From: an uncultured Acetatifactor sp.
Lineage (GTDB): Bacteria > Bacillota > Clostridia > Lachnospirales > Lachnospiraceae
Direction of reading: 5' to 3'
Length of the DNA: 64,000 nt
Assembly (NCBI GenBank): GCA_910585615.1
Contig: CAJUFO010000001.1
Coordinates: forward strand, 62,001 to 126,000
Each line of letters opens with the position of its first letter. Within the stretch, counting starts at the first letter, position 1. This document shows positions 8,272-18,004 of the stretch, one piece after another. The translations under genes and the position numbers were made by a program. The notes under the pieces are model-generated. The model was not told the origin of the DNA. It was given only the letters and a program-made list of their open reading frames with translations, and did no database searches.

Positions 8272-10365
8272 ATGAGTGAAGAGACAATGAGCAACACGGC
8301 GGTGGAGAGTGAATACGGAGCGGATCAGATACAGATTCTGGAGGGGCTGGAGGCAGTCAGGAAGCGTCCCGGCATGTACATCGGCAGCACCTCCAGCAGG
8401 GGCCTGCACCACCTGGTGTATGAAATCGTGGACAATGCGGTGGACGAGGCTCTGGCCGGCGTATGCGATACCATAGATGTGACCATCCATGAGGGAAATT
8501 CCGTCACCGTCATCGACAATGGCCGCGGCATTCCCGTGGGAATCAACCACAAGGCAGGGATTCCCGCCGTGGAGGTGGTGTTCACCATCCTCCATGCGGG
8601 GGGAAAGTTCGGCGGCGGGGGATACAAGGTCTCCGGAGGCCTGCACGGCGTGGGCGCTTCTGTGGTGAACGCCCTGTCCGAATGGCTGGAGGTGGAGATA
8701 TGCCAGGACGGCAAGGTATACAAGCAGCGCTATGAGCGGGGGAAGGTCTGCTATCCCTTAAAGGAAATCGGCACCTGCGAGAAGGAGAAGACAGGATCTA
8801 AGATTACCTTCCGGCCGGACGATACCATTTTCACCGAGACCACGGAATTTGATTTCGATACGCTGAAAATCCGGCTGCGGGAGATGGCTTTTCTGACCAA
8901 GGGCCTGCGGATTATCCTGCGGGATGAGAGAGAGGAGAAAGAGGAGCTGGGCAGCCACGAGAACGCCCAGATTAACGAGCTGCTCCAGCGGGCGGAGGCC
9001 GACAGGGAAGAGGGGGCTTTTGAGGAAACGCCGGGCAGCCATGCGGAGAAGCCGGAAAAAGCCGAGAAGAAGACAAAGAAGAAATATGTGGAATTTCATT
9101 ATGAGGGTGGCATCAAGGAATTCGTCAGCTATCTCAACAAGAACAAGACGCCCCTGTACGACACCATCCTGTATTTCGAGGGACAGAAGAACAATGTGTA
9201 CGTGGAGGTGTCCTTCCAGCACAATGATTCCTTCAACGAGAGCGTGTTCAGCTTTGTGAACAACATCAACACGCCGGAGGGCGGCACCCACCTCCAGGGC
9301 TTCCGCAACTCCCTCACAAAGACTTTCAACGACTACGCCAGGAACGCAAAGCTTCTGAAGGACAGCGAGCCCAACCTGTCCGGGGAGGACATCAGGGAGG
9401 GCCTGACGGCCATCATCAGCGTGAAGATAGAGGATCCCCAGTTCGAGGGACAGACCAAGCAGAAGCTGGGCAACAGCGAGGCCAGGGGGGCGGTGGACAG
9501 CATCGTCAGCGAGCAGCTCACCTATTTCCTGGAGCTGAACCCCACGGTGGCGAAGACCATCTGCGAGAAGTCCATCCTGGCCCAGAGGGCCAGAGAGGCG
9601 GCCAGGAAAGCCAGGGATCTGACCAGGAGGAAGACGGCCTTAGACGGCATGGCTCTTCCCGGAAAGCTGGCGGACTGCTCTGACAAGGATCCCAAGAACT
9701 GTGAAATCTACATCGTGGAGGGGGATTCCGCCGGAGGCAGCGCAAAGACAGCCAGGGCCAGGGCCACTCAGGCCATACTTCCCCTGCGGGGAAAGATTCT
9801 GAACGTGGAAAAGGCCAGGCTGGACAAGATATACGCAAACGCGGAAATCAGGGCCATGATAACGGCATTTGGTACAGGAATACATGAGGATTTCGATATA
9901 TCCAAGCTTCGGTATGATAAAATCATTCTGATGACAGATGCGGACGTGGACGGTGCCCATATCAGCACCTTGCTGCTGACCTTCATCTACCGCTTCATGC
10001 CGGATTTGATAAAGGAGGGGCATGTATACCTTGCTAAGCCCCCTCTTTATAAGCTGGAGAAGAATAAAAAGATATGGTACGCCTACAGCGACGAGGAATT
10101 GGACAGCATCCTCTTAGAGGTGGGCAGGGACCAGAGCAACAAGATACAGCGCTATAAGGGGCTGGGAGAGATGGATGCGGAGCAGCTCTGGGAGACCACC
10201 ATGGATCCCGCCCGCCGGATTCTCCTGCGGGTGAACTATGACGAGGAGATGGAGTCGGAGCTCGACCTGACCTTCACCACCCTGATGGGGGACAAGGTGG
10301 AGCCCAGGCGGGAATTCATCGAGGAGAACGCGAAATACGTGAAGAATCTGGATACCATCGGATAG
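8272..10365 (+). CDS. gyrB: DNA gyrase subunit B
   Basis: The ATPase subunit of gyrase, 697 residues. GHKL motifs are YEIVDNAVDEALAG, DNGRGIPVG and GGLHGVGASVVNALS. The TOPRIM domain has YIVEGDSAGGSAK and the metal-binding TDADVDGAH; the C-terminus carries QRYKGLGEM. It is some 50-60 residues longer than the common 635-640. The extra length is a charged, low-complexity insert at about residues 222-268, rich in E, K and A, between the ATPase and transducer parts. The ATG at 8272 follows GAGAGGGATGG. The pair gyrB-gyrA lies directly downstream of recF as in most Firmicutes. Confidence 0.97.
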   Translation: MSEETMSNTAVESEYGADQIQILEGLEAVRKRPGMYIGSTSSRGLHHLVYEIVDNAVDEALAGVCDTIDVTIHEGNSVTVIDNGRGIPVGINHKAGIPAVEVVFTILHAGGKFGGGGYKVSGGLHGVGASVVNALSEWLEVEICQDGKVYKQRYERGKVCYPLKEIGTCEKEKTGSKITFRPDDTIFTETTEFDFDTLKIRLREMAFLTKGLRIILRDEREEKEELGSHENAQINELLQRAEADREEGAFEETPGSHAEKPEKAEKKTKKKYVEFHYEGGIKEFVSYLNKNKTPLYDTILYFEGQKNNVYVEVSFQHNDSFNESVFSFVNNINTPEGGTHLQGFRNSLTKTFNDYARNAKLLKDSEPNLSGEDIREGLTAIISVKIEDPQFEGQTKQKLGNSEARGAVDSIVSEQLTYFLELNPTVAKTICEKSILAQRAREAARKARDLTRRKTALDGMALPGKLADCSDKDPKNCEIYIVEGDSAGGSAKTARARATQAILPLRGKILNVEKARLDKIYANAEIRAMITAFGTGIHEDFDISKLRYDKIILMTDADVDGAHISTLLLTFIYRFMPDLIKEGHVYLAKPPLYKLEKNKKIWYAYSDEELDSILLEVGRDQSNKIQRYKGLGEMDAEQLWETTMDPARRILLRVNYDEEMESELDLTFTTLMGDKVEPRREFIEENAKYVKNLDTIG

Positions 10366-10426
10366 AAGATTGGACAATAGATTTGGATACCATTCGCCCG
10401 GTTTGGAGAGTTGAGAGAGGAAAAGC

Positions 10427-13039
10427 ATGAATGGGATGAACGATGATATTTTTGACAAGGCTCTGGAACACGACAAGGTTCAGGAAGTAGACCTGAAGGA
10501 GAGGATGGAGTCATTCTATATTGACTACGCCATGAGCGTCATAGCGTCCAGGGCCCTTCCGGATGTAAGGGACGGCCTGAAGCCCGTCCAGCGCCGGGTG
10601 CTCTATTCCATGATAGAGCTGAACAACGGCCCCGATAAGCCCCACAGGAAGAGCGCCCGTATCGTAGGTGATACCATGGGTAAATATCATCCCCATGGGG
10701 ACAGCTCCATCTATGGCGCATTGGTGAATATGGCTCAGGAATGGTCCACCAGGTATCCTCTGGTGGACGGCCATGGGAACTTCGGTTCCATGGACGGGGA
10801 CGGTGCCGCGGCCATGCGTTACACGGAGGCCAGGCTGTCCAAAATCTCCATGGAGCTGCTGGCGGACATCAACAAGGACACCGTGGACTTCGATCCAAAC
10901 TTCGATGATACGGAGAAGGAACCGGTGGTATTGCCCAGCCGCTATCCCAACCTGCTGGTCAACGGCACCACAGGCATCGCGGTTGGTATGGCTACTAATA
11001 TCCCACCTCATAATCTTCGTGAAATCGTAAATGCTATCGTGAAGATTATCGACAATAAGGTGGAGGAAAACCGAGAGACCTCCATCGACGAGATACTTCC
11101 CATTGTAAAGGCCCCGGATTTCCCTACCGGCGGACTGATACTGGGCACCAGGGGCTGCAGCGAGGCCTACAGGACGGGCCGGGGCAAGGTGGTGGTGCGG
11201 GCCGTGACCAATATCGAGACCTTAGCCAACGGCAAGAGCCAGATCATCGCCACGGAGCTTCCCTACATGGTGAACAAGGCCAACCTGATCATCAAGATAG
11301 CGGAGCTTGTGAAGCTGAAGAAGATAGACGGCATCACGGACATCCGGGACGAGTCCAACAGGGAAGGGGTGAGGGTGGTCATAGAGCTGAGAAAAGATGC
11401 CAACGCCAATGTCATCTTAAACCAGCTTTATAAGCATACCCAGCTCCAGGACACCTTCGGCGTCATCATGCTGGCTTTGGTGGATCAGCAGCCCAAGGTC
11501 CTGAACCTGCTGGACATGCTCACCTATTACCTCAAGCACCAGGAGGAAGTGGTCACCAGAAGGACGAAATATGACCTGAATAAGGCCGAGGAGAGGGACC
11601 ATATCTTACAGGGACTCTTAAAGGCCCTTGATTTCATAGATGAGGTCATATCCATCATCCGCAGTAGTCAGAACACCCAGATAGCAAAGGAAAGGCTCAT
11701 GGAAAGGTTCGAGCTTTCCGATGTCCAGGCCCAGGCCATCGTGGACATGCGTCTGCGGGCTCTCACTGGTTTGGAGCGAGAGAAGCTTGAGAACGAGCAT
11801 AATGAGCTGCAGATACGCATCCAGGAGCTGAAAAGAATCCTTGCGGACGAAAAGCTCCTGCTTGGAGTCATCCGAAAAGAAATCACCGAGATTTCCGACA
11901 AATACGGGGACGACAGGCGCAGTAAGATTGGCTATGACGAAATCGATTTCTCCATGGAGGATCTGGTGCCAATGGAGAATACGGTGATAGCCCTGACGAA
12001 CCTGGGCTATATCAAGCGCATGACGGTGGATAACTTCAAGTCACAGAACCGGGGCGGCAAGGGCATCAAGGGCATGCAGACCATCGAGGACGATTACATC
12101 GAAGACCTGCTGATGACCACCACTCATCATTACCTGAATTTCTTTACCAGCCTGGGAAGGGTATATCGTTTAAAAGCTTATGAAATTCCGGAAGCAGGGA
12201 GGACGGCCAGGGGCACTGCCATCGTGAACCTACTGCAGTTGGCCCCCGAGGAGAAGATTACGGCCATGATTCCCATCCAGGAGTACGACAATGAGAAGAA
12301 CCTCTTCATGGTGACGAAGAAGGGCATCGTGAAGAAGACCTCCATGATGGAATTCAACAACATCCGCAAGAAGGGCATCACAGCCATCATCCTGAAGGAT
12401 GACGACGAGCTGATAGAGGTGAAGATCACCGATAAGGACAGTGAGATATTCCTGGTGACAAAGCTTGGCATGTGCATCCGCTTCCGGGAGACGGATCTGC
12501 GGGCCACGGGCAGGAGCTCCATGGGCGTCATCGGCATGAACCTGTCAGACGGGGACGAGATTATCGGCATGCAGCTCCAGAGCCAGGGGGATTCGCTGTT
12601 GATTGCCTCGGAGAACGGTATGGGGAAGCGCACATATCTCACCGAATTCACAGTGCAGAACCGGGGCGGCAAGGGCGTGAAGTGCTACAAGATTACCGAG
12701 AAGACCGGAAACGTGGTGGGCATCAAGGCCGTCAATGATGAGAATGAGATCATGATGATTACCACAGAGGGCATCATCATCCAGATAAGGATGCAGGACA
12801 TCTCCACTTTGAGCAGGATCACCTCCGGTGTGAAGCTGATGGATTTGGAGGAGGGGGTCCGGATAGCGAAGATTGCCAAGGTCAGGGAGAGGATTTCCGA
12901 CGGGGAGCAGGAGTTCGATAATCTGGAGGACGCCATGGAGGACATAGAAGAGATGCCGGAGGAAGAGATGTCCGGGGAAGGGGCTAATCAATCGGAAGAA
13001 ATCCTGGAATCGGACAGCACTGAGGAAGATATTTCGTGA
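10427..13039 (+). CDS. gyrA: DNA gyrase subunit A
   Basis: The 870-residue DNA cleavage/religation subunit. SRALPDVRDGLKPVQRRVLY leads into the quinolone-resistance region. The catalytic tyrosine lies in MRYTEARLSKIS. The C-terminal beta-pinwheel repeats contain the GyrA-box-like NRGGKGIKGM (and NRGGKGVKCY). The very acidic tail is rich in E and D. The residue equivalent to E. coli Asp87 is Gly97 (GDSSIYGALV), while the Ser83 equivalent (Ser93) is kept. The ATG at 10427 follows GAGAGGAAAAG. Most likely transcribed with gyrB. Confidence 0.97.
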   Translation: MNGMNDDIFDKALEHDKVQEVDLKERMESFYIDYAMSVIASRALPDVRDGLKPVQRRVLYSMIELNNGPDKPHRKSARIVGDTMGKYHPHGDSSIYGALVNMAQEWSTRYPLVDGHGNFGSMDGDGAAAMRYTEARLSKISMELLADINKDTVDFDPNFDDTEKEPVVLPSRYPNLLVNGTTGIAVGMATNIPPHNLREIVNAIVKIIDNKVEENRETSIDEILPIVKAPDFPTGGLILGTRGCSEAYRTGRGKVVVRAVTNIETLANGKSQIIATELPYMVNKANLIIKIAELVKLKKIDGITDIRDESNREGVRVVIELRKDANANVILNQLYKHTQLQDTFGVIMLALVDQQPKVLNLLDMLTYYLKHQEEVVTRRTKYDLNKAEERDHILQGLLKALDFIDEVISIIRSSQNTQIAKERLMERFELSDVQAQAIVDMRLRALTGLEREKLENEHNELQIRIQELKRILADEKLLLGVIRKEITEISDKYGDDRRSKIGYDEIDFSMEDLVPMENTVIALTNLGYIKRMTVDNFKSQNRGGKGIKGMQTIEDDYIEDLLMTTTHHYLNFFTSLGRVYRLKAYEIPEAGRTARGTAIVNLLQLAPEEKITAMIPIQEYDNEKNLFMVTKKGIVKKTSMMEFNNIRKKGITAIILKDDDELIEVKITDKDSEIFLVTKLGMCIRFRETDLRATGRSSMGVIGMNLSDGDEIIGMQLQSQGDSLLIASENGMGKRTYLTEFTVQNRGGKGVKCYKITEKTGNVVGIKAVNDENEIMMITTEGIIIQIRMQDISTLSRITSGVKLMDLEEGVRIAKIAKVRERISDGEQEFDNLEDAMEDIEEMPEEEMSGEGANQSEEILESDSTEEDIS

Positions 13040-13180
13040 AAATCGTGATAAATCAGTTGAAAAGTGCTGCAAACAGTGGATTTTACAGGAAATACGTGGT
13101 AAAATCGGATACAGGAGTAAAAACTGCCGGGTGGAAGCATCCCTGCAGTCTGTGTAACATATAAAGGAGGACATTTCAAG

Positions 13181-14269
13181 ATGGAAGAAATCATGAAGGA
13201 AGCTGCGGAAGAAATCAAAGAGGAGACCGCAGCGGCCGGAGAGGCAAAGGAAGAGGCTGTAAAGGAGGAGGCCGCACAGCCCGCGGAGGAGAACAAGGAG
13301 CCTGTAAAGGCAGAGGAAAAAGCCGCCCCGAAAGAACCCGCGAAGACAGAGGAAATCGGCACTACGGAGACCATGGAGGACTACAGCAAGGAGCTGGAGG
13401 CATCCTTCCGGGTCATCAAGGAGGGGGATGTGCTGTCAGGTTCTGTCATCGATGTGAATGAGCAGGGCGTGACCCTGGATCTGAACTATTATGCATCCGG
13501 CGTCATCAAGGCTGAGGATATGAGCAAGGATCCTTCCTTCTCCATCCTGCAGGATGTGCATGTGGGCGATGTGATAGAGGCCGTGGTGGTAAAGAAGGAT
13601 GACGGCGCGGGCAATATCCAGCTGTCCAAGGTGGAAGCGGCGGATGTGATTGGCTGGGACAAGGTGCAGAAATACATGGATGACAAGACTGTCGTCACTG
13701 TCAAGGTCAGCGAGACCGTGAACAAGGGCGTGGTAGCGTTCCTGGAGGGCATCCGGGGCTTCATCCCCGCCTCCCATCTGTCACTGAGCTATGTGGAGGA
13801 TTTGAGCACCTTCGTGGGCAGGGAGCTGGAGGTCCATGTCATCACCGTGGAGAAGGGAAAGAAGAAGCTGGTGCTCTCCGCCAAGGAGGTATTGCGGGAG
13901 AAGGAAAAGGAGAACCTGAACCACAGGATCGCCATGGTAGCTCCCGGCAGCGTCCTGGAGGGGAAGGTAGAGAGTGTCATGCCTTACGGCGCTTTCGTTG
14001 ACCTAGGCGACGGATTGAGTGGTCTGGTGCATGTATCCCAGATCAGCCAGAAGAGGATCAAGACTCCTTCCGAGGTGCTGAACGTAGGCGACACCGTGAA
14101 GGTGAAGGTGCTGAACACCAACAATAACAAGATTAGCCTGAGCATGAAGGCCGTGGCCGAATCCGTGGAGACGGACGATGTGGTGGACGAGAAGACGGCC
14201 GCCAAGTACAGCTCCAGGGAGTCCATCGGAACTTCCCTTGGGGATCTGCTGAAGGGGATTAAGCTTTGA
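13181..14269 (+). CDS. S1-domain RNA-binding protein (ribosomal protein S1-like)
   Basis: 362 residues. Residues 1-70 are an acidic, alanine/lysine/glutamate-rich tail. Three S1 OB-fold repeats follow at about 82-152, 155-235 and 250-325. The last is the best conserved (GSVLEGKVESVMPYGAFVDL, then GLVHVSQIS). Proteins of this make-up in Firmicutes are called RpsA-like or YpfD-like and bind single-stranded RNA during translation, but the exact role is not settled here. The ATG follows AAAGGAGGACA. A TG-extended -10 candidate (TGGTAAAAT, 13097-13105) lies upstream, so the gene may be transcribed apart from gyrA. A terminator follows it. Confidence 0.85.
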   Translation: MEEIMKEAAEEIKEETAAAGEAKEEAVKEEAAQPAEENKEPVKAEEKAAPKEPAKTEEIGTTETMEDYSKELEASFRVIKEGDVLSGSVIDVNEQGVTLDLNYYASGVIKAEDMSKDPSFSILQDVHVGDVIEAVVVKKDDGAGNIQLSKVEAADVIGWDKVQKYMDDKTVVTVKVSETVNKGVVAFLEGIRGFIPASHLSLSYVEDLSTFVGRELEVHVITVEKGKKKLVLSAKEVLREKEKENLNHRIAMVAPGSVLEGKVESVMPYGAFVDLGDGLSGLVHVSQISQKRIKTPSEVLNVGDTVKVKVLNTNNNKISLSMKAVAESVETDDVVDEKTAAKYSSRESIGTSLGDLLKGIKL

Positions 14270-14290
14270 GATAAGACGATGTAAAAGGTG

Positions 14291-14328
14291 AAAAAAGAAA
14301 CTGTTCCGAAAAGAGCGGTTTCTTTTTT
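14291..14328 (+). terminator. Rho-independent terminator after the S1-domain gene
   Basis: AAAAAAGAAAC-T-G and CGGTTTCTTTTTT form a 13-position stem (one wobble) with a 12-base loop, ending in a T run, 20 bases after the stop at 14269. It makes the longer upstream start of the next gene unlikely. Confidence 0.85.
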
Positions 14329-14359
14329 CATCATTATGAAAAGAGAGGGCAATTTCATA

Positions 14360-16183
14360 ATGCGTGAGTTTTTGAAAAAAGGGACGGCTGCTGTTTTTCG
14401 GTATATTTTCATATTGATTCTTGCTATGGCGCTGGGGCTATTTTTTCTTGTAGCTGCTTATATCATTCCGCTGTCGGATCAGTCAGGCAATGTATTAGAA
14501 TCTGTCAGAATACTGGAGGAGGAAGGCTGGTATCCTGTTATTCCCTATATACAGAAATTTACAGGCGTTTTTGGCTCATATCAGGAAAGCCCCGGGATAT
14601 TGGATAATTATACAGATGAACTGATGATACAGACCTCCGTAGTAAATCCGGAAGGAAATTATCTGCGAGCGGCAATGATTCCCTCCTATCCACGGTACTG
14701 GGGCGGATTTGTGGCCGTGCTGCGCCCTGTTTTATGCATTTTTGACTACGGGGAAATAAGGATGCTGAATATCCTGCTTCAGATGTTCTTGGTGGTGGTC
14801 CTGGCCATGCAGCTATACAAAAGAAAGGGGAAGGTATGGTGCTTTTGGATTCTTTCCATATATGCGCTGCTGACTCCATATGTACTGGGATTGTCCTTGC
14901 AGAATTCCTGCATCTTTTACATCAGTATCTGCGGTACCATTGCCCTTTTATGGAAAGAATCCTTTTTTGAGAAAGAGAATAAGTATCTCTATCTTTTCTT
15001 TGTGCTGGGGATTCTGACCGCGTATTTTGATTTCCTGACTTATCCTCTGCTTGTATGGGCGCTTCCTTTGACGATATGGATTGTGATAAGCAATCAGAAG
15101 CGCCTGGTTGATTATTTGAAAGAGATTCTGCTGACAGGTATCTGCTGGGCATTCGGATATGCCGGGATGTGGGCAGGTAAATGGGTGCTTGCGGGGATGG
15201 TTCTCCATATGAACCTTTCCGATATTCTATTGGAAAGAATTGAGCTTCATTCGATTTATGGAGGGACCGATATTTCATTTTTTGAGAATTTGTCCAACAA
15301 TCTGGGGAAATGGATCAACGCCCAGACAATCTGTGTCTTGTTCCTGTGGTGCATATGGTTCTGGATGATGTCTTTGAAACATAAGGGCATGCTGCATATC
15401 GGAAAAAGCATTCCTTTTTCTATCATTGCATGTGGAAGCATCGCCTGGTATTTTGTGATGAGATATCATACGAACATGCATTCCTTTTTTACCCACAGGC
15501 TGCTGAGCGTCACTTTATGTGCCATATTGGCCGCGTGTATCTGTATGATAGAGGATGAACAGGATAAATCCGTCATTTCCGCCAAGACTGGGAGAATCCT
15601 CATTGTGGCAGTGCTATTTGTCTCGGTGTTCATCACGCTGCAGTGCAAGCAGGAATTGAACTCCCACAACGGATCCATACCGCCTCAGAATATTCTGCTG
15701 GAGGAGGGCAGCTTTATTACGGAAACAATCGTACCGAAACATAGCTATGTAAAGGATTTTGGAGTAGGGCTGATAGCTGATGAAGGAGAGGGAGAGTATC
15801 TGATAGAGATTTATGAGGGAAATGATTTATTGATTGAGAAGGCGATTCCTTTTTCGGAGACCACGGAGGGAGGAATCTTTACGATTCCAATCGAAAAAAA
15901 GATAAAAGAAAAAGAACTTACCGTATGCATAACGACGCAGAAAAGCAAAGATGCGAAAGGATATGTGTATATTGCGGAGGGACAATATGTGGTAAGCGAA
16001 TGTTCCGAGGTACTGATGGATGATAATGCTCTGGAAGGACAATTGACACAGTGGATCAGTTATATTGGATTGCCAGGGGTAAAGGAATGCTTTAATTATT
16101 TCCTGATGATAATCGGAATCGTTATGGTTTTATGTGCGGATGGTTATTTTATTGCCAATCGATTCTGGATGAAAAATAGATGA
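14360..16183 (+). CDS. Polytopic membrane protein of unknown function (GT-C glycosyltransferase-like look)
   Basis: 607 residues with about ten hydrophobic segments from residue 15 to about 400. A soluble, E/K-rich beta-looking domain follows (about 425-560), then one last membrane segment near the C-terminus. After the first membrane segment, an external-looking loop has the string PSYPRYWGGFVAVLRPVL. This recalls integral-membrane glycosyltransferase-like proteins of Firmicutes, but I recognise no catalytic motif, so no function is assigned. The frame opens earlier (14288), inside the terminator; the ATG at 14360 has AGAGAGGGC upstream. Codon use is clearly more A+T-rich than in its neighbours, suggesting later acquisition. 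No operon partner is evident; the ABC exporter genes start 31 bases downstream. Confidence 0.6.
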   Translation: MREFLKKGTAAVFRYIFILILAMALGLFFLVAAYIIPLSDQSGNVLESVRILEEEGWYPVIPYIQKFTGVFGSYQESPGILDNYTDELMIQTSVVNPEGNYLRAAMIPSYPRYWGGFVAVLRPVLCIFDYGEIRMLNILLQMFLVVVLAMQLYKRKGKVWCFWILSIYALLTPYVLGLSLQNSCIFYISICGTIALLWKESFFEKENKYLYLFFVLGILTAYFDFLTYPLLVWALPLTIWIVISNQKRLVDYLKEILLTGICWAFGYAGMWAGKWVLAGMVLHMNLSDILLERIELHSIYGGTDISFFENLSNNLGKWINAQTICVLFLWCIWFWMMSLKHKGMLHIGKSIPFSIIACGSIAWYFVMRYHTNMHSFFTHRLLSVTLCAILAACICMIEDEQDKSVISAKTGRILIVAVLFVSVFITLQCKQELNSHNGSIPPQNILLEEGSFITETIVPKHSYVKDFGVGLIADEGEGEYLIEIYEGNDLLIEKAIPFSETTEGGIFTIPIEKKIKEKELTVCITTQKSKDAKGYVYIAEGQYVVSECSEVLMDDNALEGQLTQWISYIGLPGVKECFNYFLMIIGIVMVLCADGYFIANRFWMKNR

Positions 16184-16214
16184 CAGTCGATAAAGGAAAG
16201 GAGAAATACCAGCC

Positions 16215-17198
16215 ATGGTCATACAAGCCACCGGCCTGACAAAGGACTATGTGATAAACCTGAAAGGCAAGGGCCTGAAGGGGATGACAAAGTCCCTGTT
16301 CAAATCAGAGAAGAAAATCGTCCATGCGGTGCAGGACGTGAACCTTCAGATGGACGAGGGGGAACTGGTAGGCTACATAGGTCCCAACGGAGCCGGAAAG
16401 TCCACTACCATCAAGATGCTCTCAGGCATCCTGGCCCCTACGGCAGGTACCGTGCGGGTCTGCGGGCTGGATCCCCAGAAAAAGAGGATACAGAACGCCC
16501 TGAACATAGGTGCTGTCTTCGGGCAGAAGACACAGCTGTGGTGGGATTTGCCGGTTCGGGAGACCTTTGAACTGCTGCGCAGGATGTACAGCATTCCCAT
16601 GGACCGTTATAAAAAGAACGTAGATGAGTTCATGGAGTATCTGGACATGGGCTCTTTCGCCGACCAGCCGGTGCGCCAGCTTTCTCTGGGGCAAAGGATG
16701 CGGGCGGAGATTGCGGCCTCTCTTCTCCATGACCCCAAGGTGCTGTTCCTGGACGAGCCTACCATCGGCCTGGACGTGAACGTGAAGGTGAGCATGCGGG
16801 AGTTCGTGAAGAAAATCAACAGGGAGCGGGGCGTGACTATTCTGCTGACCACCCACGATCTGCAGGACATCGAGGAGCTGGCGCAGCGGATTGTGGTCAT
16901 CAATCACGGCCAGGTGGGCTTCGACGGTTCCCAGGCGCAGCTGGCGGAGAAGTATGCGGACGGCAAGCACAGCGTCAGCTTTACCCTGCAGCAGGAGGTA
17001 GCTGAGATTGTGCTGCCGGAGGGGCTGGCGGGGCATTGTTCGCTGCAGCGGGAGGGCCTTCATGTAAGAATACAACATGACAGCCGTGTCAGTTCTTCCG
17101 ACCTGATTGTGGCGCTGGTGCAGAGATATCGGCTGACGGACATCGATATCAAAGGGCCGCAGATAGAGGATGTGGTCATGGAGGTCTACAAATCATGA
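16215..17198 (+). CDS. ABC-2 type exporter, ATP-binding protein
   Basis: 327-residue ATPase. Walker A is GPNGAGKST (about 55-63), the signature is LSLGQRMRAEIA and Walker B is VLFLDEPTIGLD, with H-loop LLTTHDLQ. It belongs to the NatA/CcmA-like group that drives ABC-2 permeases. The N-terminal insertion (GKGLKGMTKSLFKSEKK) and C-terminal extension resemble ATPases paired with PF06182-type permeases. Its stop overlaps the start of the first permease (ATGA, 17195-17198), so translation is coupled. Substrate unknown; export of an antibiotic, peptide or lipid is possible. Confidence 0.9.
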   Translation: MVIQATGLTKDYVINLKGKGLKGMTKSLFKSEKKIVHAVQDVNLQMDEGELVGYIGPNGAGKSTTIKMLSGILAPTAGTVRVCGLDPQKKRIQNALNIGAVFGQKTQLWWDLPVRETFELLRRMYSIPMDRYKKNVDEFMEYLDMGSFADQPVRQLSLGQRMRAEIAASLLHDPKVLFLDEPTIGLDVNVKVSMREFVKKINRERGVTILLTTHDLQDIEELAQRIVVINHGQVGFDGSQAQLAEKYADGKHSVSFTLQQEVAEIVLPEGLAGHCSLQREGLHVRIQHDSRVSSSDLIVALVQRYRLTDIDIKGPQIEDVVMEVYKS

Positions 17199-18004
17199 GG
17201 AAGACATTGGAGAGATACTATGCCCTTTTTTCCGCCAATCTTCAGCAGACCATGGCTTATCGCTTCGGCTTCTTCACCAGTTTCCTGGGCGAGGTGGTGA
17301 AGATATGCGTGATGCTGGCGGTGTGGATGGCGGTGTACAGGCAGCGCAGCACAATCGCCGGGTTCGATTATCCCATGATGGTGACTTATCTGCTGGTGTC
17401 CCAGACGGTGAATAATGTATATGGTTTCAAGAATGACGCGGAGCGGCTGATCAGTAAGAGAATCTTGGACGGGAGCATCGTCTTCGATTTGCTGCGGCCT
17501 GTGGGCTTCGTGAACGCGCGCCTGGCGGAGAACGCGGGACAGACCGTCCTCCAGGCGGTATTTTCGGGGCTTACTTTGCTCTGCTTTAAGCTGTTCCTGC
17601 CCGAACTGTCAGGGCCCGCTTCCCTTGTCTATTGCCTGCTGTTCGCGGTCAGCATGTGCGCCGGATTCTTCATTATGTTCTCTGTGTCCGCCATAAGCGG
17701 CCTGCTGGCGTTCTGGCTGATGAACAACTGGGGCCTGCGCAGCGCGAAGGCGGCAATCGTGAATTTCTTCAGCGGCGCGCTGGTGCCCATAGCTATGATG
17801 CCGGGATGGATGCAGGGGGTCATGGAGGCGCTGCCTTTCAAGAATATCGTGTACGTTCCCACGATGATTTATATGGGACAGTACGATATCAGGGAGACTT
17901 TCGTGCGTATCGGGATGCAGATATTCTGGGCGGCGGTGATGTGGCTGCTGGCTAAGGCCCTGTGCGGGCTGGCGATTAGGAGGGTGAGTATAAATGGCGG
18001 TTAA
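17195..18004 (+). CDS. ABC-2 type exporter permease (first of two)
   Basis: 269 residues, six predicted membrane segments, no soluble domain. The pattern (short N-terminal MRKTLERYYALFSANLQQTM, a reentrant-looking RISKRILDGSIVFDLLRPVG loop) matches the ABC2_membrane_6 (DUF990) permeases, which act as heteromeric pairs. The loop motif in which the subunit meets the ATPase, DGSIVFDLLRPVG, recurs in the partner gene as DGSFDRLLLRPVG. Its start overlaps the ATPase stop and its end overlaps the second permease start by 11 bases. Confidence 0.85.
   Translation: MRKTLERYYALFSANLQQTMAYRFGFFTSFLGEVVKICVMLAVWMAVYRQRSTIAGFDYPMMVTYLLVSQTVNNVYGFKNDAERLISKRILDGSIVFDLLRPVGFVNARLAENAGQTVLQAVFSGLTLLCFKLFLPELSGPASLVYCLLFAVSMCAGFFIMFSVSAISGLLAFWLMNNWGLRSAKAAIVNFFSGALVPIAMMPGWMQGVMEALPFKNIVYVPTMIYMGQYDIRETFVRIGMQIFWAAVMWLLAKALCGLAIRRVSINGG

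Noticed and set aside
8930..9090. GyrB charged insert as a separate gene or frameshift
   Set aside because: The reading frame is continuous and flanked by normal GyrB sequence; low-complexity inserts at this place are tolerated.
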